A DNA stretch of 64,000 bases from Streptomyces sp. NBRC 110028 (GCF_001417735.1 NZ_BBUZ01000027.1:294709-358708), one strand, 5' to 3'. Shown: positions 33,798 to 42,193, counted from the first letter of the stretch. A program made the numbers and translations. Notes: generated from the letters alone by a model not told the origin.

Positions 33798-34605
33798 ACT
33801 CCGCCGGGTGCTCACTGAGCCCCGTGTGACCGCCGGGGAAGTCCACGACCCCGGTGCCCAGCCGCTCGGCGAGCGCCACCGCCGGGCGGTACAGCAGCAG
33901 CCCGCGGGAGTCCCGGCCGCCGGCCGGGACCAGCCGCTCCGATACGGCCGCCAGCGCCTCCACATCCGGGACGTGGCCGGTGAACGGGCACAGGATGTGC
34001 TCCAGGAAATACGGGAAGTTGGCCATCATCCGGTCGATCGCCTCGGCCGGACGCGGCGGGGGCCGCACCCCGCGATCCAGCTTCGCCGCCGCCCCTTCCG
34101 CCGGGCCGGTCCCCGCGGACATCACCGCCACCGCGGCCCCGATGCCCTCGCGGCGGTACGCCTCGCGCACCTCGGCGAAGAACGCCCGCTGCTTCTCGGC
34201 ATCGGGCAGCAGTTCCACCAGCGGCGGCTCGTGGGCGACGGCCAGCCGCACCCGCTCCGGGTGACGCGCCAGCAGGTCCACCGCGGCGATCGCGCCTGAG
34301 CTGCAGCCGACCACGTACGCCGGTTCGCCGTCCGGCGCCACCGCGTCGAGCAGCAGGAACGCGTCCTCGCTGTGCACTTCGACCCGCTGGTCGCCGCGCG
34401 GTCCGTCGAGCGGGCTGCGCGACATGCCGCGCGGATCGTAGGACACCACCGTGTACCGGTCGGCGAGGGCCGGGGCCACGTGGTCGTAGGAGGCGGCGTC
34501 ACCGGCCCCGCCCGGGATCAGCAGCAGCACCGGACCGGTGCCGCGCACCTCGTAATGGAGCGTGGCGCCGGGCACCTTCAGGGTGCCGGCCTTCGGATCG
34601 TTCAT
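33760..34605 (-). CDS. Alpha/beta hydrolase
   Basis: A 281-residue alpha/beta-fold hydrolase. The oxyanion loop is IPGGAGDA, the nucleophile elbow GCSSGA gives Ser102, and the C-terminal DFPGGHTGL carries the catalytic His. This is the esterase/peroxidase-like branch with a Ser nucleophile. ATG 34605 is chosen where homology begins; the AAGG upstream is distant, and the longer frame is low-complexity. It overlaps the ketopantoate-reductase-like gene tail to tail. Substrate unknown. Confidence 0.85.
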   Translation of the reverse strand: MNDPKAGTLKVPGATLHYEVRGTGPVLLLIPGGAGDAASYDHVAPALADRYTVVSYDPRGMSRSPLDGPRGDQRVEVHSEDAFLLLDAVAPDGEPAYVVGCSSGAIAAVDLLARHPERVRLAVAHEPPLVELLPDAEKQRAFFAEVREAYRREGIGAAVAVMSAGTGPAEGAAAKLDRGVRPPPRPAEAIDRMMANFPYFLEHILCPFTGHVPDVEALAAVSERLVPAGGRDSRGLLLYRPAVALAERLGTGVVDFPGGHTGLSEHPAEFTEVLGETLRRR

Positions 34606-34965
34606 GGTGTGCGTCGCCTTCTCTTCGTCGGCCGCGCCGGTGACGCGCCCCGTATCCCCGCCCTCACCAGCGGAACCTCTCGGGCTCCAGGCGCGTTTCA
34701 CGGTATCCGGGTGGTGTGGGGGGCGCGCGGTGTTTTTCACGCCTGATGTGTCGTCATCACGACGCGCGCCACCACTCCTGCGGATGACACGGCCGGTCTG
34801 ACAAGGGGGTTCGTGCCACGTGACTTCATGGAAAGTTGGCTGCTCCGTAGCCGTCAAGGCGGTCCGAGTTGTTTTGCGTGGTGGCACACAGGGCACCGCA
34901 CACACCTAACAGCAGGCATAATCGCAGCAACGATGGGCGCAGACGCCCAGAAAGGGGACGAAGCG
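34606..34965. other. Intergenic region before the histone-like gene
   Basis: 360 bp without a credible gene, divergent between the alpha/beta hydrolase and the histone-like gene. A CATAAT -10-like hexamer (34917-34922) lies about 44 bp before the ATG at 34966, with only a poor -35. AGGGGA precedes that ATG. Nothing else was recognised. Confidence 0.4.
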
Positions 34966-35790
34966 ATGGCGAACGCGCTGAGTGCCGACAACAGTGTGGG
35001 CTCGACGATCGAGGCACTGAAGGCAGAACTTCCGCAGCTGGAGAAGCAACAGGAGGCCCTCAAGGGTGATTTGGACGCCGTCACCCAGCGGTTGGAGGTG
35101 GTCAGCACGGCGCTGAGCAGCCTTCAGGCCCTGTCGGGAGCCGCCGCGCTCCCGCAGACCGCCAACGGCGACATCGCGGAGGCGAAGCCGAAGCCGGTGT
35201 CCGAGAACACCGCCACCGCCGCGGACGCGGCCACCGAGGCCGAGCCGAAGGCGGCAGCCGAGGCGGCGGCGACCCGGACGCCCGCCGCCACGCGCAAGGC
35301 CGCCATCGGCCGGCAGCGCAGCAAGGCCAAGTCCACCGCGGGCGGCCGGACCGCGAAGACCGCCACCAAGGCCGCGGCCAAGAAGACCGCCGCCAAGAAG
35401 CCCGCCGCCAAGAAGGCGGCGGCCAAGGACACCACCAAGGACACCACCAAGGACACCACCAAGGCCACCGCCAAGGCGGCCACCAAGGCGGCCAAGGCCA
35501 CCGACAAGAGCGCCCAGACGAGCGAGAAGGCCACCGCCAAGGCCACCGAGAAGACGGCCAAGGCGGCGGGCACCTCCTCCGAGCGCTCCACCGGGCTCGC
35601 CGAGTCGGTGCTCGGCTGCCTGAAGAAGGCGGGCCGTCCGATGCGCGCGTCCGAGGTCAACGAGGCGCTGGGCCGCGACGAGACGCGCACCAACGTGAAC
35701 TCGGTGCGCAACACGCTGGAGCGGCTGCGCACGACGGAGCGGGCCAAGCGTTCCGGGCGTGGCCTGTACGAGGCCGCGGCCACCAGCTGA
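34966..35790 (+). CDS. Histone H1-like DNA-binding protein with C-terminal winged-helix-like domain
   Basis: A 274-residue protein in three parts. Residues about 8-55 are a predicted coiled coil (IEALKAELPQLEKQQEALKG). Residues about 110-200 are Lys/Ala/Thr-rich repeats like eukaryotic H1 and bacterial HU tails (KTAAKKPAAKKAA, KDTTKDTTKDTTK). The last 65 (GLAESVLGCLKKAGRPMRASEVNEALG) look like a helix-turn-helix or winged helix. Three perfect 12-bp copies of AAGGACACCACC (35425-35460) encode the KDTT repeats. It probably binds DNA non-specifically as a nucleoid-associated or regulatory protein. ATG 34966 follows AGGGGA; ATG 34933 is an alternative. Monocistronic. Confidence 0.75.
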   Translation: MANALSADNSVGSTIEALKAELPQLEKQQEALKGDLDAVTQRLEVVSTALSSLQALSGAAALPQTANGDIAEAKPKPVSENTATAADAATEAEPKAAAEAAATRTPAATRKAAIGRQRSKAKSTAGGRTAKTATKAAAKKTAAKKPAAKKAAAKDTTKDTTKDTTKATAKAATKAAKATDKSAQTSEKATAKATEKTAKAAGTSSERSTGLAESVLGCLKKAGRPMRASEVNEALGRDETRTNVNSVRNTLERLRTTERAKRSGRGLYEAAATS

Positions 35791-35915
35791 CCGCCGCTGT
35801 CCCGCCAGTGTGCCGCCACCTCATCGGTAGCGGGGGCGGAAGTGGCCTTGGGAGAGGGTGGGCCCGGACGGGTCGGCGGCTGTGCGGGCGCCGAAGCCGC
35901 GGTCCACCCACTCCT

Positions 35916-37046
35916 TCACGAGGACGTCACCGCGGCCAGCCGGGCGGTGACATCGGCGGGGTCGGGGGCGAACAGCCGTCGGCCCGCCGCGATGCGGCGT
36001 TCGCGGGGCTCCGAGGGCGCGGTGAGCGCGTCGAGCAGACGCAGCAGTTCCCCCGAGTCCGCCGCGTGGTCCGTCAGGCCGAGGGCGGCCATCCGGCGGA
36101 CCCCCTCGCGCCCATGGCCCGGGATGGGGCGGTAGCCCACCACCGGGACTCCGGTGGCCAGTGCCTCCAACGCGGTCTGTCCGGCGGCGTTGTCCACCAG
36201 CGCCCGCGTGGCGGCCAGCAGCCCGGGCAAGTCCGGCTCCCAGCCGAGGGCCATCACCCCGGGCCACCGGGACAGCCGGTGGCGCAGCCGTTCGTCCCGG
36301 CCGCACAGCGCCACCGGAAGATAGCCCGCGGCGGACAGCAGCCGTGCGGTGGCCGTCAGCCGCGTACCGGCGCCCCAGGCCCCGGCGGACAGGGCCACCG
36401 GCGGCCGGCCGGGGGTGTGGGCGTCGAAGCGGCGCCGCCAGCCCGCCGCTCCGGGCGCCGGGCCGAGGAAGCGCTCCGCCACCAGCGGGCCGGTGGCCAG
36501 CGCGGGCCGGCCGAGGCTCCGCCGTATGTGTTCGGCGGCGTCCTCGGTGACGCACAGATGCAGATCGTTGCCCGGGTGCAGCCACTGGCGGTGCACCGCG
36601 AAATCGGTGACCACCACCGCGCTCGGCACCGTCAGCGTCCCACGGGCCCGCAGCCGGCCGGTGAGCTGGGCGGCGAGGTGGAAGACGGGCACCACCGCCG
36701 CCGGTCGCAGCCGCTCGGTCAGCGCCAGCAGCCGGGCCTCGGCGAGCGCCGCCAGTGGCGCGGTGCCGGGCCGTGGCCCCCTGCCGGGGCCGGGAGCGGG
36801 GCCGGGGCCGGGCTGGAAGAACGCCCGGTAGATGCCCGCGTAGACCACCGGGGCCCGGCGCACCGCCGTCCGGTAGAACGCCCGCAGCCCCGGCCCGACC
36901 CCGGCGGGCAGCAGGGCCAGCACATCCACCCGGTCCGCCCGGTGTCCCGCGCGCTCCAGTCGGCGCACCAACTCGGCGGCGACCGCGTCGTGCCCGGCCC
37001 CCATGCTCGCGCTCACCACGAGAAAACGCTGCGACGGCAGGCGCAT
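35916..37046 (-). CDS. GT28-type glycosyltransferase (MGDG synthase/MurG-like)
   Basis: A 376-residue glycosyltransferase of the MurG/monogalactosyldiacylglycerol synthase type (GT-B fold). The N-terminal acceptor domain opens with FLVVSASMGAGHDAVAAELVRRL. A Pro/Gly-rich insertion follows near residue 90 (GPGPAPGPGRGPRPG). The C-terminal donor-binding domain has ALVDNAAGQTALEALATGVPVVGYRPIPGHG, which binds a nucleotide sugar. It likely glycosylates a lipid or hydrophobic acceptor at the membrane face. ATG 37046 has GGAGG five bases upstream. It is divergent from the SDR/permease/deacetylase operon (134 bp), which suggests a shared glycan or glycolipid role. Confidence 0.85.
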   Translation of the reverse strand: MRLPSQRFLVVSASMGAGHDAVAAELVRRLERAGHRADRVDVLALLPAGVGPGLRAFYRTAVRRAPVVYAGIYRAFFQPGPGPAPGPGRGPRPGTAPLAALAEARLLALTERLRPAAVVPVFHLAAQLTGRLRARGTLTVPSAVVVTDFAVHRQWLHPGNDLHLCVTEDAAEHIRRSLGRPALATGPLVAERFLGPAPGAAGWRRRFDAHTPGRPPVALSAGAWGAGTRLTATARLLSAAGYLPVALCGRDERLRHRLSRWPGVMALGWEPDLPGLLAATRALVDNAAGQTALEALATGVPVVGYRPIPGHGREGVRRMAALGLTDHAADSGELLRLLDALTAPSEPRERRIAAGRRLFAPDPADVTARLAAVTSS

Positions 37047-37180
37047 GCTCACCTCCGATGGTGCGAGGCGCGGCCGCTCATGGCTCACTGGAGGTATCCG
37101 CTCCGCGTGCCGTCAAACCGCGCGCTCGACGGCCGGTGGTGTGCATGCGCCACCGGCCGGCAGCGAGACAGGAAGATGCC

Positions 37181-38008
37181 ATGGCCCGCCCTCTGCCGGA
37201 CGCACAGCCGCACCCCGCCGCGCCCACCACGGCCGGTCCCGCCACCGGGGGCGCCCCCGCCGAAACCGGGGTGGCGCTGGTGACCGGCGCGTCCTCGGGG
37301 ATCGGCGCCGCCGTCGCGCACCGGTTCGCGGCGGGCGGCGGATGGCGGCTGCTGGTCAGCGGCCGCCACCGGGAACGCCTCGACCGGGTGGCCACCCGCA
37401 CCGCGGCCGTCGCCCTCCCGGCCGATCTGGCCACCTCCGAGGGCGGACGTGGCCTGGTCGAGGCCGCCTTCCGTACCGCCGGACGGGTGGATCTGCTCGT
37501 CGCGGGGGCGGGCATCGGCTGGGCGGGCCCTTTCAGCGCGATGCCACCCGCCGCCATCGACCGTGTGGTGGGCGTCGACCTCCTCGCCACCATGCGGCTG
37601 GTACGCATGGTCCTGCCGCACATGCTGGCCGAGCGGCAGGGCCACATCGTGCTCATCGGATCCGTCGCGGGCAGCGTCGGGGTGCGGGGCGAGGCGGTGT
37701 ACTCCGCGGCCAAGGCGGCGCTCGGCGTCTTCGCCGACGCCCTGCGCCACGAGGTGCGCCGGGGCGGCGTACACGTCACCCATGTGGTCCCCGGTGTGGT
37801 GGACACCCCGTTCTTCGCCCGCCGCGGCGCCCCGTACACCCGCCGGACGCCACGCCCGCTGCCGCCCGAGCGGGTCGCCGACGCCGTGTGGGACGCCGTC
37901 GCGCGCGGCCGGGACGAGGTGTACGTACCGGCCTGGCTGCGGCTGCCCGCACTGGTGCGCGGCGCGGCGCCGGGGCTGTACCACCGGCTGGCCGCCCGCT
38001 TCGGGTGA
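37181..38008 (+). CDS. Short-chain dehydrogenase/reductase
   Basis: A 275-residue SDR. A Pro/Ala-rich 30-residue leader precedes VALVTGASSGIGAAVAHRF. The NAG-like motif is VAGAGIG, catalytic Ser is in IGSVAGSVG, and Tyr/Lys are in VYSAAKAAL. The tail (LPALVRGAAPGLYHRLAARFG) is amphipathic and resembles SDRs that act on membrane lipids or sugars. GGAAG lies seven bases before ATG 37181. It is the first gene of an operon with the DMT permease (7-bp gap) and the deacetylase. Substrate unknown. Confidence 0.88.
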   Translation: MARPLPDAQPHPAAPTTAGPATGGAPAETGVALVTGASSGIGAAVAHRFAAGGGWRLLVSGRHRERLDRVATRTAAVALPADLATSEGGRGLVEAAFRTAGRVDLLVAGAGIGWAGPFSAMPPAAIDRVVGVDLLATMRLVRMVLPHMLAERQGHIVLIGSVAGSVGVRGEAVYSAAKAALGVFADALRHEVRRGGVHVTHVVPGVVDTPFFARRGAPYTRRTPRPLPPERVADAVWDAVARGRDEVYVPAWLRLPALVRGAAPGLYHRLAARFG

Positions 38009-38015
38009 GGGCGGC

Positions 38016-38969
38016 ATGGGCGTCCTGACCGTCCTCCTCGCGCTGCTGTCCGCCCTGGGCAACGGCGCCGCCTCCGTCCTGCAGCGGCGCGCCGCGATGG
38101 ACCAGGCGCGGGAGCTTCCGGGGGCCGGCGGCGGGGTGGGGCAGGCGCTGCGGCATCTGCCGCGGCTGCTGCGGCGCCCGTACTGGCTGGCCGGGGGCGC
38201 GGCGATGGTGGGGTCGGCGGTGGCCCAGGTCGGGGCACTGGCGGTGGGGCGGCTCTCCGTCGTACAGCCGCTGCTGGTCAGTGAGCTGCTGTTCACCCTG
38301 GTGGTGGGGAGCCTGGTGTTCCACCGGCGGCCGGGCGGCCGGACCTGGCTGGCGTTCGTGATGCTGGCCGCCGGGCTCGCGCTCTTCCTCGTCGTGGCCG
38401 ATCCCTCGCACGGCCGTGCCACGGCCCGCAACGGGCTGTGGCTGCCCGCCGGGGTGGTCCTGGCGCTCGTCGTGGGGGCCCTGGCCCTGGTGGCGCGGGC
38501 GGTGCGGGGCGCGACGCGGGCCGCGGCGCTCGGCTGTGCCACGGCCGTCGGCTTCGCGTGCACCGCGGCCCTCATCAAGGAGTTCACCGGGCGCTTCGGT
38601 GGGGGAGCGGCCGCGGTGTTCACCGGCTGGCCGCTGTACGCGGTGTGCCTCGTGGGGCTGCTCAGCTTCCTGATGCTCCAGGTCACCCTGCGCGCGGGCA
38701 CCCTGGCCGCCTCCCAGCCCGCCCTGACCCTCGGGGACGCGCTGGTGAGCATCGCGCTGGGCTGGGTGCTGTTCGGCGAACGCGTCGAACTGGGCCTGCG
38801 CCTGCTGCCCGAGGCGATCGGCGTCGCCCTGATGGCGGCCGGGATCGTCGGCCTCACCCGATCGCCCGCCCTGGCCGAGGGCTGGGACGCGGACACCACC
38901 GGCGCGGCGGCACGGCCGGCGGTACGGCCGGCGGTACGACGGGTCCCGGGCGGCGGGAGCCCGCCATGA
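38016..38969 (+). CDS. DMT/EamA-like membrane transporter
   Basis: A 317-residue membrane protein with nine to ten predicted helices. It matches the drug/metabolite transporter (EamA/NIPA-like) superfamily: a first helix with ALLSALGNGAASVLQRRAA, then RRPYWLAGGAAMVGSAVAQVGALA, and a repeated C-terminal half ending ALVSIALGWVLFGERVELG. A 30-residue basic tail follows. GAGGG precedes ATG 38016. It is translationally coupled to the deacetylase gene (ATGA overlap). A flippase or exporter role for the product of this operon is possible but unproven. Confidence 0.85.
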   Translation: MGVLTVLLALLSALGNGAASVLQRRAAMDQARELPGAGGGVGQALRHLPRLLRRPYWLAGGAAMVGSAVAQVGALAVGRLSVVQPLLVSELLFTLVVGSLVFHRRPGGRTWLAFVMLAAGLALFLVVADPSHGRATARNGLWLPAGVVLALVVGALALVARAVRGATRAAALGCATAVGFACTAALIKEFTGRFGGGAAAVFTGWPLYAVCLVGLLSFLMLQVTLRAGTLAASQPALTLGDALVSIALGWVLFGERVELGLRLLPEAIGVALMAAGIVGLTRSPALAEGWDADTTGAAARPAVRPAVRRVPGGGSPP

Positions 38970-39736
38970 CCGCCGGGCGGCGCACCGGTGTGCGGGGCCG
39001 GAACGCGGCGGTGCTGGCCCGGAACGCGGCGGTGCTGGCCGCGGCCGCGCACCTGGTCCCGGCCGGCACCTGGCTGCCGGGGCCCAGGCAGCTCCTCTTC
39101 CCCGCCCTGGCAGGGCGGGGCCGGTCCGACCACATCGCCCTCACCTTCGACGACGGCCCCGACCCGCACTCCACCCCGCGCTTCCTGGACGCCCTGGACG
39201 AACTGGCGGTGACCGCCACGTTCTTCGTGCTGGGCGCGAGCGTGGCGCGCTATCCCCGCACGACGCGTGAGATCGCGCTCCGCGGCCATGAACTCGCCGT
39301 CCACGGTTGGACCCACGACCGTCCCTGGCTGCCGAGGCCGGTCCGGGACGTCTCCGAGGTCAGCCGCGCCGCCCGGGTGGTGCGGCTGACCACCGGCGCC
39401 GTACCGCTGTGGTACCGGCCCCCGTACGGCGTCCTGACCAGTGGCCGCTGGCTCGCGGCCGTACGCGCCGGGCTGCGGCCCGTCCTGTGGTCGGCCTGGG
39501 GGCGCGACTGGTCCCCGAACGCCACCCCGGCCTCGGTGCTGGCCACCCTCCGGGGCGGCCTCCGGGGCGGCGCCACGGTCCTGCTGCACGACACCGACCG
39601 GGCGAGCGCCCCCGGCTGCTGGCGCGTCACCCTGGCGGCCCTGCCGCGTCTGATCACCGCGTGCCGCGCCGCGGGGCTCGAGGTGGGCCCGCTGGCCGCC
39701 CACGGAGTGCCCCAGCGCCCGGCGGCGCCGAAGTGA
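38966..39736 (+). CDS. Polysaccharide deacetylase (NodB/CE4 family)
   Basis: A 256-residue CE4 carbohydrate esterase. A hydrophobic N-terminal stretch (AAVLAAAAHLVPAGTW) may anchor or export it. The NodB motifs are TFDDGPDPHST (catalytic and metal Asp62/Asp63), HGWTHDRPW for the metal His pair, RPPYGVLT, and LWSAWGRDW. It removes acetyl groups from N-acetylated sugars in a polysaccharide or glycolipid. Start overlaps the transporter stop (ATGA) and its own stop overlaps the start of the GtrA remnant (GTGA). With the glycosyltransferase nearby it suggests a surface-glycan pathway. Confidence 0.9.
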   Translation: MTAGRRTGVRGRNAAVLARNAAVLAAAAHLVPAGTWLPGPRQLLFPALAGRGRSDHIALTFDDGPDPHSTPRFLDALDELAVTATFFVLGASVARYPRTTREIALRGHELAVHGWTHDRPWLPRPVRDVSEVSRAARVVRLTTGAVPLWYRPPYGVLTSGRWLAAVRAGLRPVLWSAWGRDWSPNATPASVLATLRGGLRGGATVLLHDTDRASAPGCWRVTLAALPRLITACRAAGLEVGPLAAHGVPQRPAAPK

Positions 39737-40026
39737 ACCCGGGCGCTGCGCGCCCGCCGGGCCCGCTGCCCCAGCTGGCCGCCCACATCGCCGCGTTCGC
39801 CCTCAGCACGGTCGGCTCGCTCTTCCTGACCTGCCGCTTCACCTACCGGGTGCGGCCGACGTGGCGCGCCTTCTTCCTCTTCCCGCTGTCCACGGCCCCG
39901 CCAACTTCGTGATCACGACGGGCGGGATGTACGTCCTCGTCGACCTCGCGCACCTGGGCGACCGGCACGGCCCCGCTGATCGCCGCTGCGGCGGCCGAGC
40001 CGGTCACAGGCCCGTGCGCAGCCTGA
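39733..40026 (+). pseudogene. Decayed GtrA-family membrane protein
   Basis: The remnant of a GtrA-like protein (small four-helix membrane protein that helps flip lipid-linked sugars). Starting at GTG 39733 the frame reads AAHIAAFALSTVGSLFLTCR and then FTYRVRPTWRAFFLFPLS, then stops at 39912. The family continues one frame over as ANFVITTGGMYVLVDLAHLG (from 39900). It returns to the first frame as TAPLIAAAAAEPVT (from about 39967), ending at TGA 40026. Two compensating frameshifts and loss of the first helix indicate a pseudogene. It was the fourth gene of the SDR/DMT/deacetylase operon, overlaps its neighbour by GTGA, and its end overlaps the convergent MEDS gene. Confidence 0.6.
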
Positions 40027-40954
40027 TCAGGGTGCCGTCCGCGTCCGTCTGCATCTGGACGACGTCGCACAGCATCCGCACGCCCCACAGCCCGAAGCCG
40101 GTCTGCGACCCCTCCGGCGGGGTGAAGCCCCACAGGGCGTCCGGGTACCAGTGGCCGGGCCCGGCGATCTCGCAGACCAGATCGCCGTCCTGGGCCCACA
40201 CCCGCAGCTCCGCCGGGGCGCTGCCGTGGTGCAGGGCGGTGGTCGCCACCTCGGTGACGGCGGTGACCATGTTGCGCAGGGCCTCCTGGCCCATGCCGTG
40301 CCGCCCGGCCCGCTCGGCGATGAAGACCCGCACGGCCTCGAGGTCGGCCGTGCCCACCGGCAGCCGGTCGGCCACCGCCGGAACGGGCGGCAGCGCCCGG
40401 CGGTCGCAGGTGGCGCTGAACGGGCCGGGGGCCAGGTATTCCAGGCTCTGCTCCGGCCCCAGACCGTCGATGATCTCGGGGTGGGTCCGGCGCGCGTACG
40501 TCAGGATCTCGGGGTGCAGCACCCGGCGGTCGTAGCAGCAGATGGCGCGGGCGCCGGAGTGGGCGAACGCCGCGTTCACGATCGACTCGTAGCGAGCCCA
40601 CTCCACCACCTCCAGCGGAGTGCGGCCCTGCCACACCGGCTCGGCTATCACCCGGACCCGGCGCGGCGACTCGGCCTTCACGAACGAGTCGTACGCGGCG
40701 ATGGTCTTCACCGGGTGCTGGTACCAGCTGAGCGCGTCCTCGAACTGCACCGCCGGGGCGTCCTGCCCGAGGGCGTCCCGCAGCGCCGCGATGTTCGACT
40801 TGGCGGCCACCACGGCCACCGCGTCGTCGGCCTCCAGCCCCTCCCGCAGGAACGGCACGCAGATGTCGACCACTTCGCCCTCGTCGCGGTAGAGGAACCC
40901 GCGGTGCACCATGGCCTCATGTGGGTCCGCGACGGAGTTGCTCGGGCTGGTCAT
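40004..40954 (-). CDS. MEDS-domain sensor with degenerate HATPase/anti-sigma domain
   Basis: A 316-residue cytoplasmic regulator. Residues about 10-165 match the MEDS (DcmR sensory) domain: HRGFLYRDEGEVVDICVPFL and VRVIAEPVW. The C-terminal 130 residues resemble the RsbW-type HATPase (MVTAVTEVATTALHHGS, GFGLWGVRMLCD). In this group the N-box is normally E-x-x-x-N-A; here it reads EVATTA, so the Mg-coordinating Asn is replaced by Thr. ATP hydrolysis or kinase activity may be weak or absent. ATG 40954 has GGGAGG five bases upstream. Probably an anti-sigma or partner-switching protein; target unknown. Confidence 0.85.
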   Translation of the reverse strand: MTSPSNSVADPHEAMVHRGFLYRDEGEVVDICVPFLREGLEADDAVAVVAAKSNIAALRDALGQDAPAVQFEDALSWYQHPVKTIAAYDSFVKAESPRRVRVIAEPVWQGRTPLEVVEWARYESIVNAAFAHSGARAICCYDRRVLHPEILTYARRTHPEIIDGLGPEQSLEYLAPGPFSATCDRRALPPVPAVADRLPVGTADLEAVRVFIAERAGRHGMGQEALRNMVTAVTEVATTALHHGSAPAELRVWAQDGDLVCEIAGPGHWYPDALWGFTPPEGSQTGFGLWGVRMLCDVVQMQTDADGTLIRLRTGL

Positions 40955-41140
40955 GGGGGCCTCCCTCGGGCCGGGCGGGGCATCACGCGGGTGTCCGTTC
41001 CCAATCCCGTGGATCCGGACGGCACAGCGCGCAGTCTGCCATCCCCGAAGGCCACCTCGCAGCCGGATCATCGGGCGCTGAGGAAATCCCCCGATGCCGT
41101 CCGTGGACGTGTTCCTGACGGTGAATTAGCATCGCTGAGC

Positions 41141-42022
41141 GTGACACAGGTCAAGAGCATCACCGCAAATGGACTCGAATTCGGCTATCTCGAAGCGGGC
41201 CCGGTGGACGCCCCGCTGGCGCTCTGCCTGCATGGCTTCCCCGACACCGCACACTCCTGGCGCCACCTGCTGCCCGCCCTCGCGGACGCGGGCTACCACG
41301 CAGTCGCCCCCTTCATGCGGGGCTACGCACCCACCGGCATCCCCGCCGACGGCGCCTACCAGGCGGGCGCGATAGCCTCCGACGCCAACGCCCTGCACGA
41401 GGCATTCGGCGCCGACGGCGACGCGGTGCTCATCGGCCACGACTGGGGCGCCATCGCCGCCTACGGCGCCACCGCCCACGCCCCCGAGCGCTGGCGGCGC
41501 GCGGTGACGATGTCCGTGCCCCCGCTGGGCGGCGTGCTGGCCGACTTCTTCAATTTCGACTACGGCCAGTTCAAGCGCTCCTTCTACATCTTCCTGTTCC
41601 AGACCCCGCTGGCCGAGGCGGGCGCCGCGGCCCACGACATGGCGCTCATCGACGGTCTGTGGCGCGACTGGTCGCCCGGCCACCACGACTCCGCGCAGGA
41701 CATCGCCCACGTCAAGGAGAGCCTGAAGGACCCCGCCCACCTCGCCGCCGCGCTCGGCTACTACAAGGCGCTGTTCGACCCGACCCGCCACGTGGCGGCG
41801 TACGCGGCGGAGCAAGAGGCGATCACCGCCACCGGTGAGCGGCCGATCCTCTTCCTCCACGGCACCGACGACGGCTGCATCGGCTCCGACGTGGTCCACA
41901 GCGCCAAGGACCACCTCCCGGCGGGCTCCCGGATCGAAATCGTCGACGGCGCGGGCCACTTCCTGCACCTGGAGCAGCCCGAGCGGATCAACCGCGAAGT
42001 GCTGACCTGGCTCGCCGAATGA
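41141..42022 (+). CDS. Alpha/beta hydrolase, epoxide-hydrolase/haloalkane-dehalogenase-like
   Basis: A 293-residue alpha/beta hydrolase. HGFPDTAHSW forms the oxyanion loop, the nucleophile elbow GHDWGA gives Asp101, and His273 is in GAGHFLHLEQ. An aspartate nucleophile with HGFP points to epoxide hydrolases or haloalkane dehalogenases rather than esterases. The cap domain lies at about residues 130-220. GTG 41141 starts at the conserved region but has almost no ribosome site (GCTGAGC), so a leaderless mRNA is possible. Monocistronic. Confidence 0.88.
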   Translation: MTQVKSITANGLEFGYLEAGPVDAPLALCLHGFPDTAHSWRHLLPALADAGYHAVAPFMRGYAPTGIPADGAYQAGAIASDANALHEAFGADGDAVLIGHDWGAIAAYGATAHAPERWRRAVTMSVPPLGGVLADFFNFDYGQFKRSFYIFLFQTPLAEAGAAAHDMALIDGLWRDWSPGHHDSAQDIAHVKESLKDPAHLAAALGYYKALFDPTRHVAAYAAEQEAITATGERPILFLHGTDDGCIGSDVVHSAKDHLPAGSRIEIVDGAGHFLHLEQPERINREVLTWLAE

Positions 42023-42080
42023 CCCGTTTCCTCGCGCCCCCGTAGACCCGGTACACCCCGTACGTCCCGCACGCCCGGCC

Positions 42081-42120
42081 GGTATAGCGCGGTGGCATAC
42101 CGCTTTACCGCCGCTATACC
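42081..42120. promoter_or_regulatory. Inverted repeat upstream of the 42194 gene
   Basis: GGTATAGCG (42081-42089) is mirrored by CGCTATACC (42112-42120), and an inner GCGGT/ACCGC pair (42089-42093, 42099-42103) sits within it. TACCGC also recurs three times from 42098 to 42122. It lies 74 bp before the GTG and looks like an operator or a leader structure. Confidence 0.5.
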
Positions 42121-42193
42121 GCCGGTAATCCGCCCTCCCCGATGCTGGACGCATCGCCAAGCCCGCCGGTAGAGATGCGTCTGGAGAGGGCCA

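Noticed and set aside
35425..35460. Three perfect 12-bp repeats considered as a CRISPR or minisatellite
   Set aside because: They are contiguous, in frame and encode the KDTT repeats of the H1-like tail; there are no spacers.
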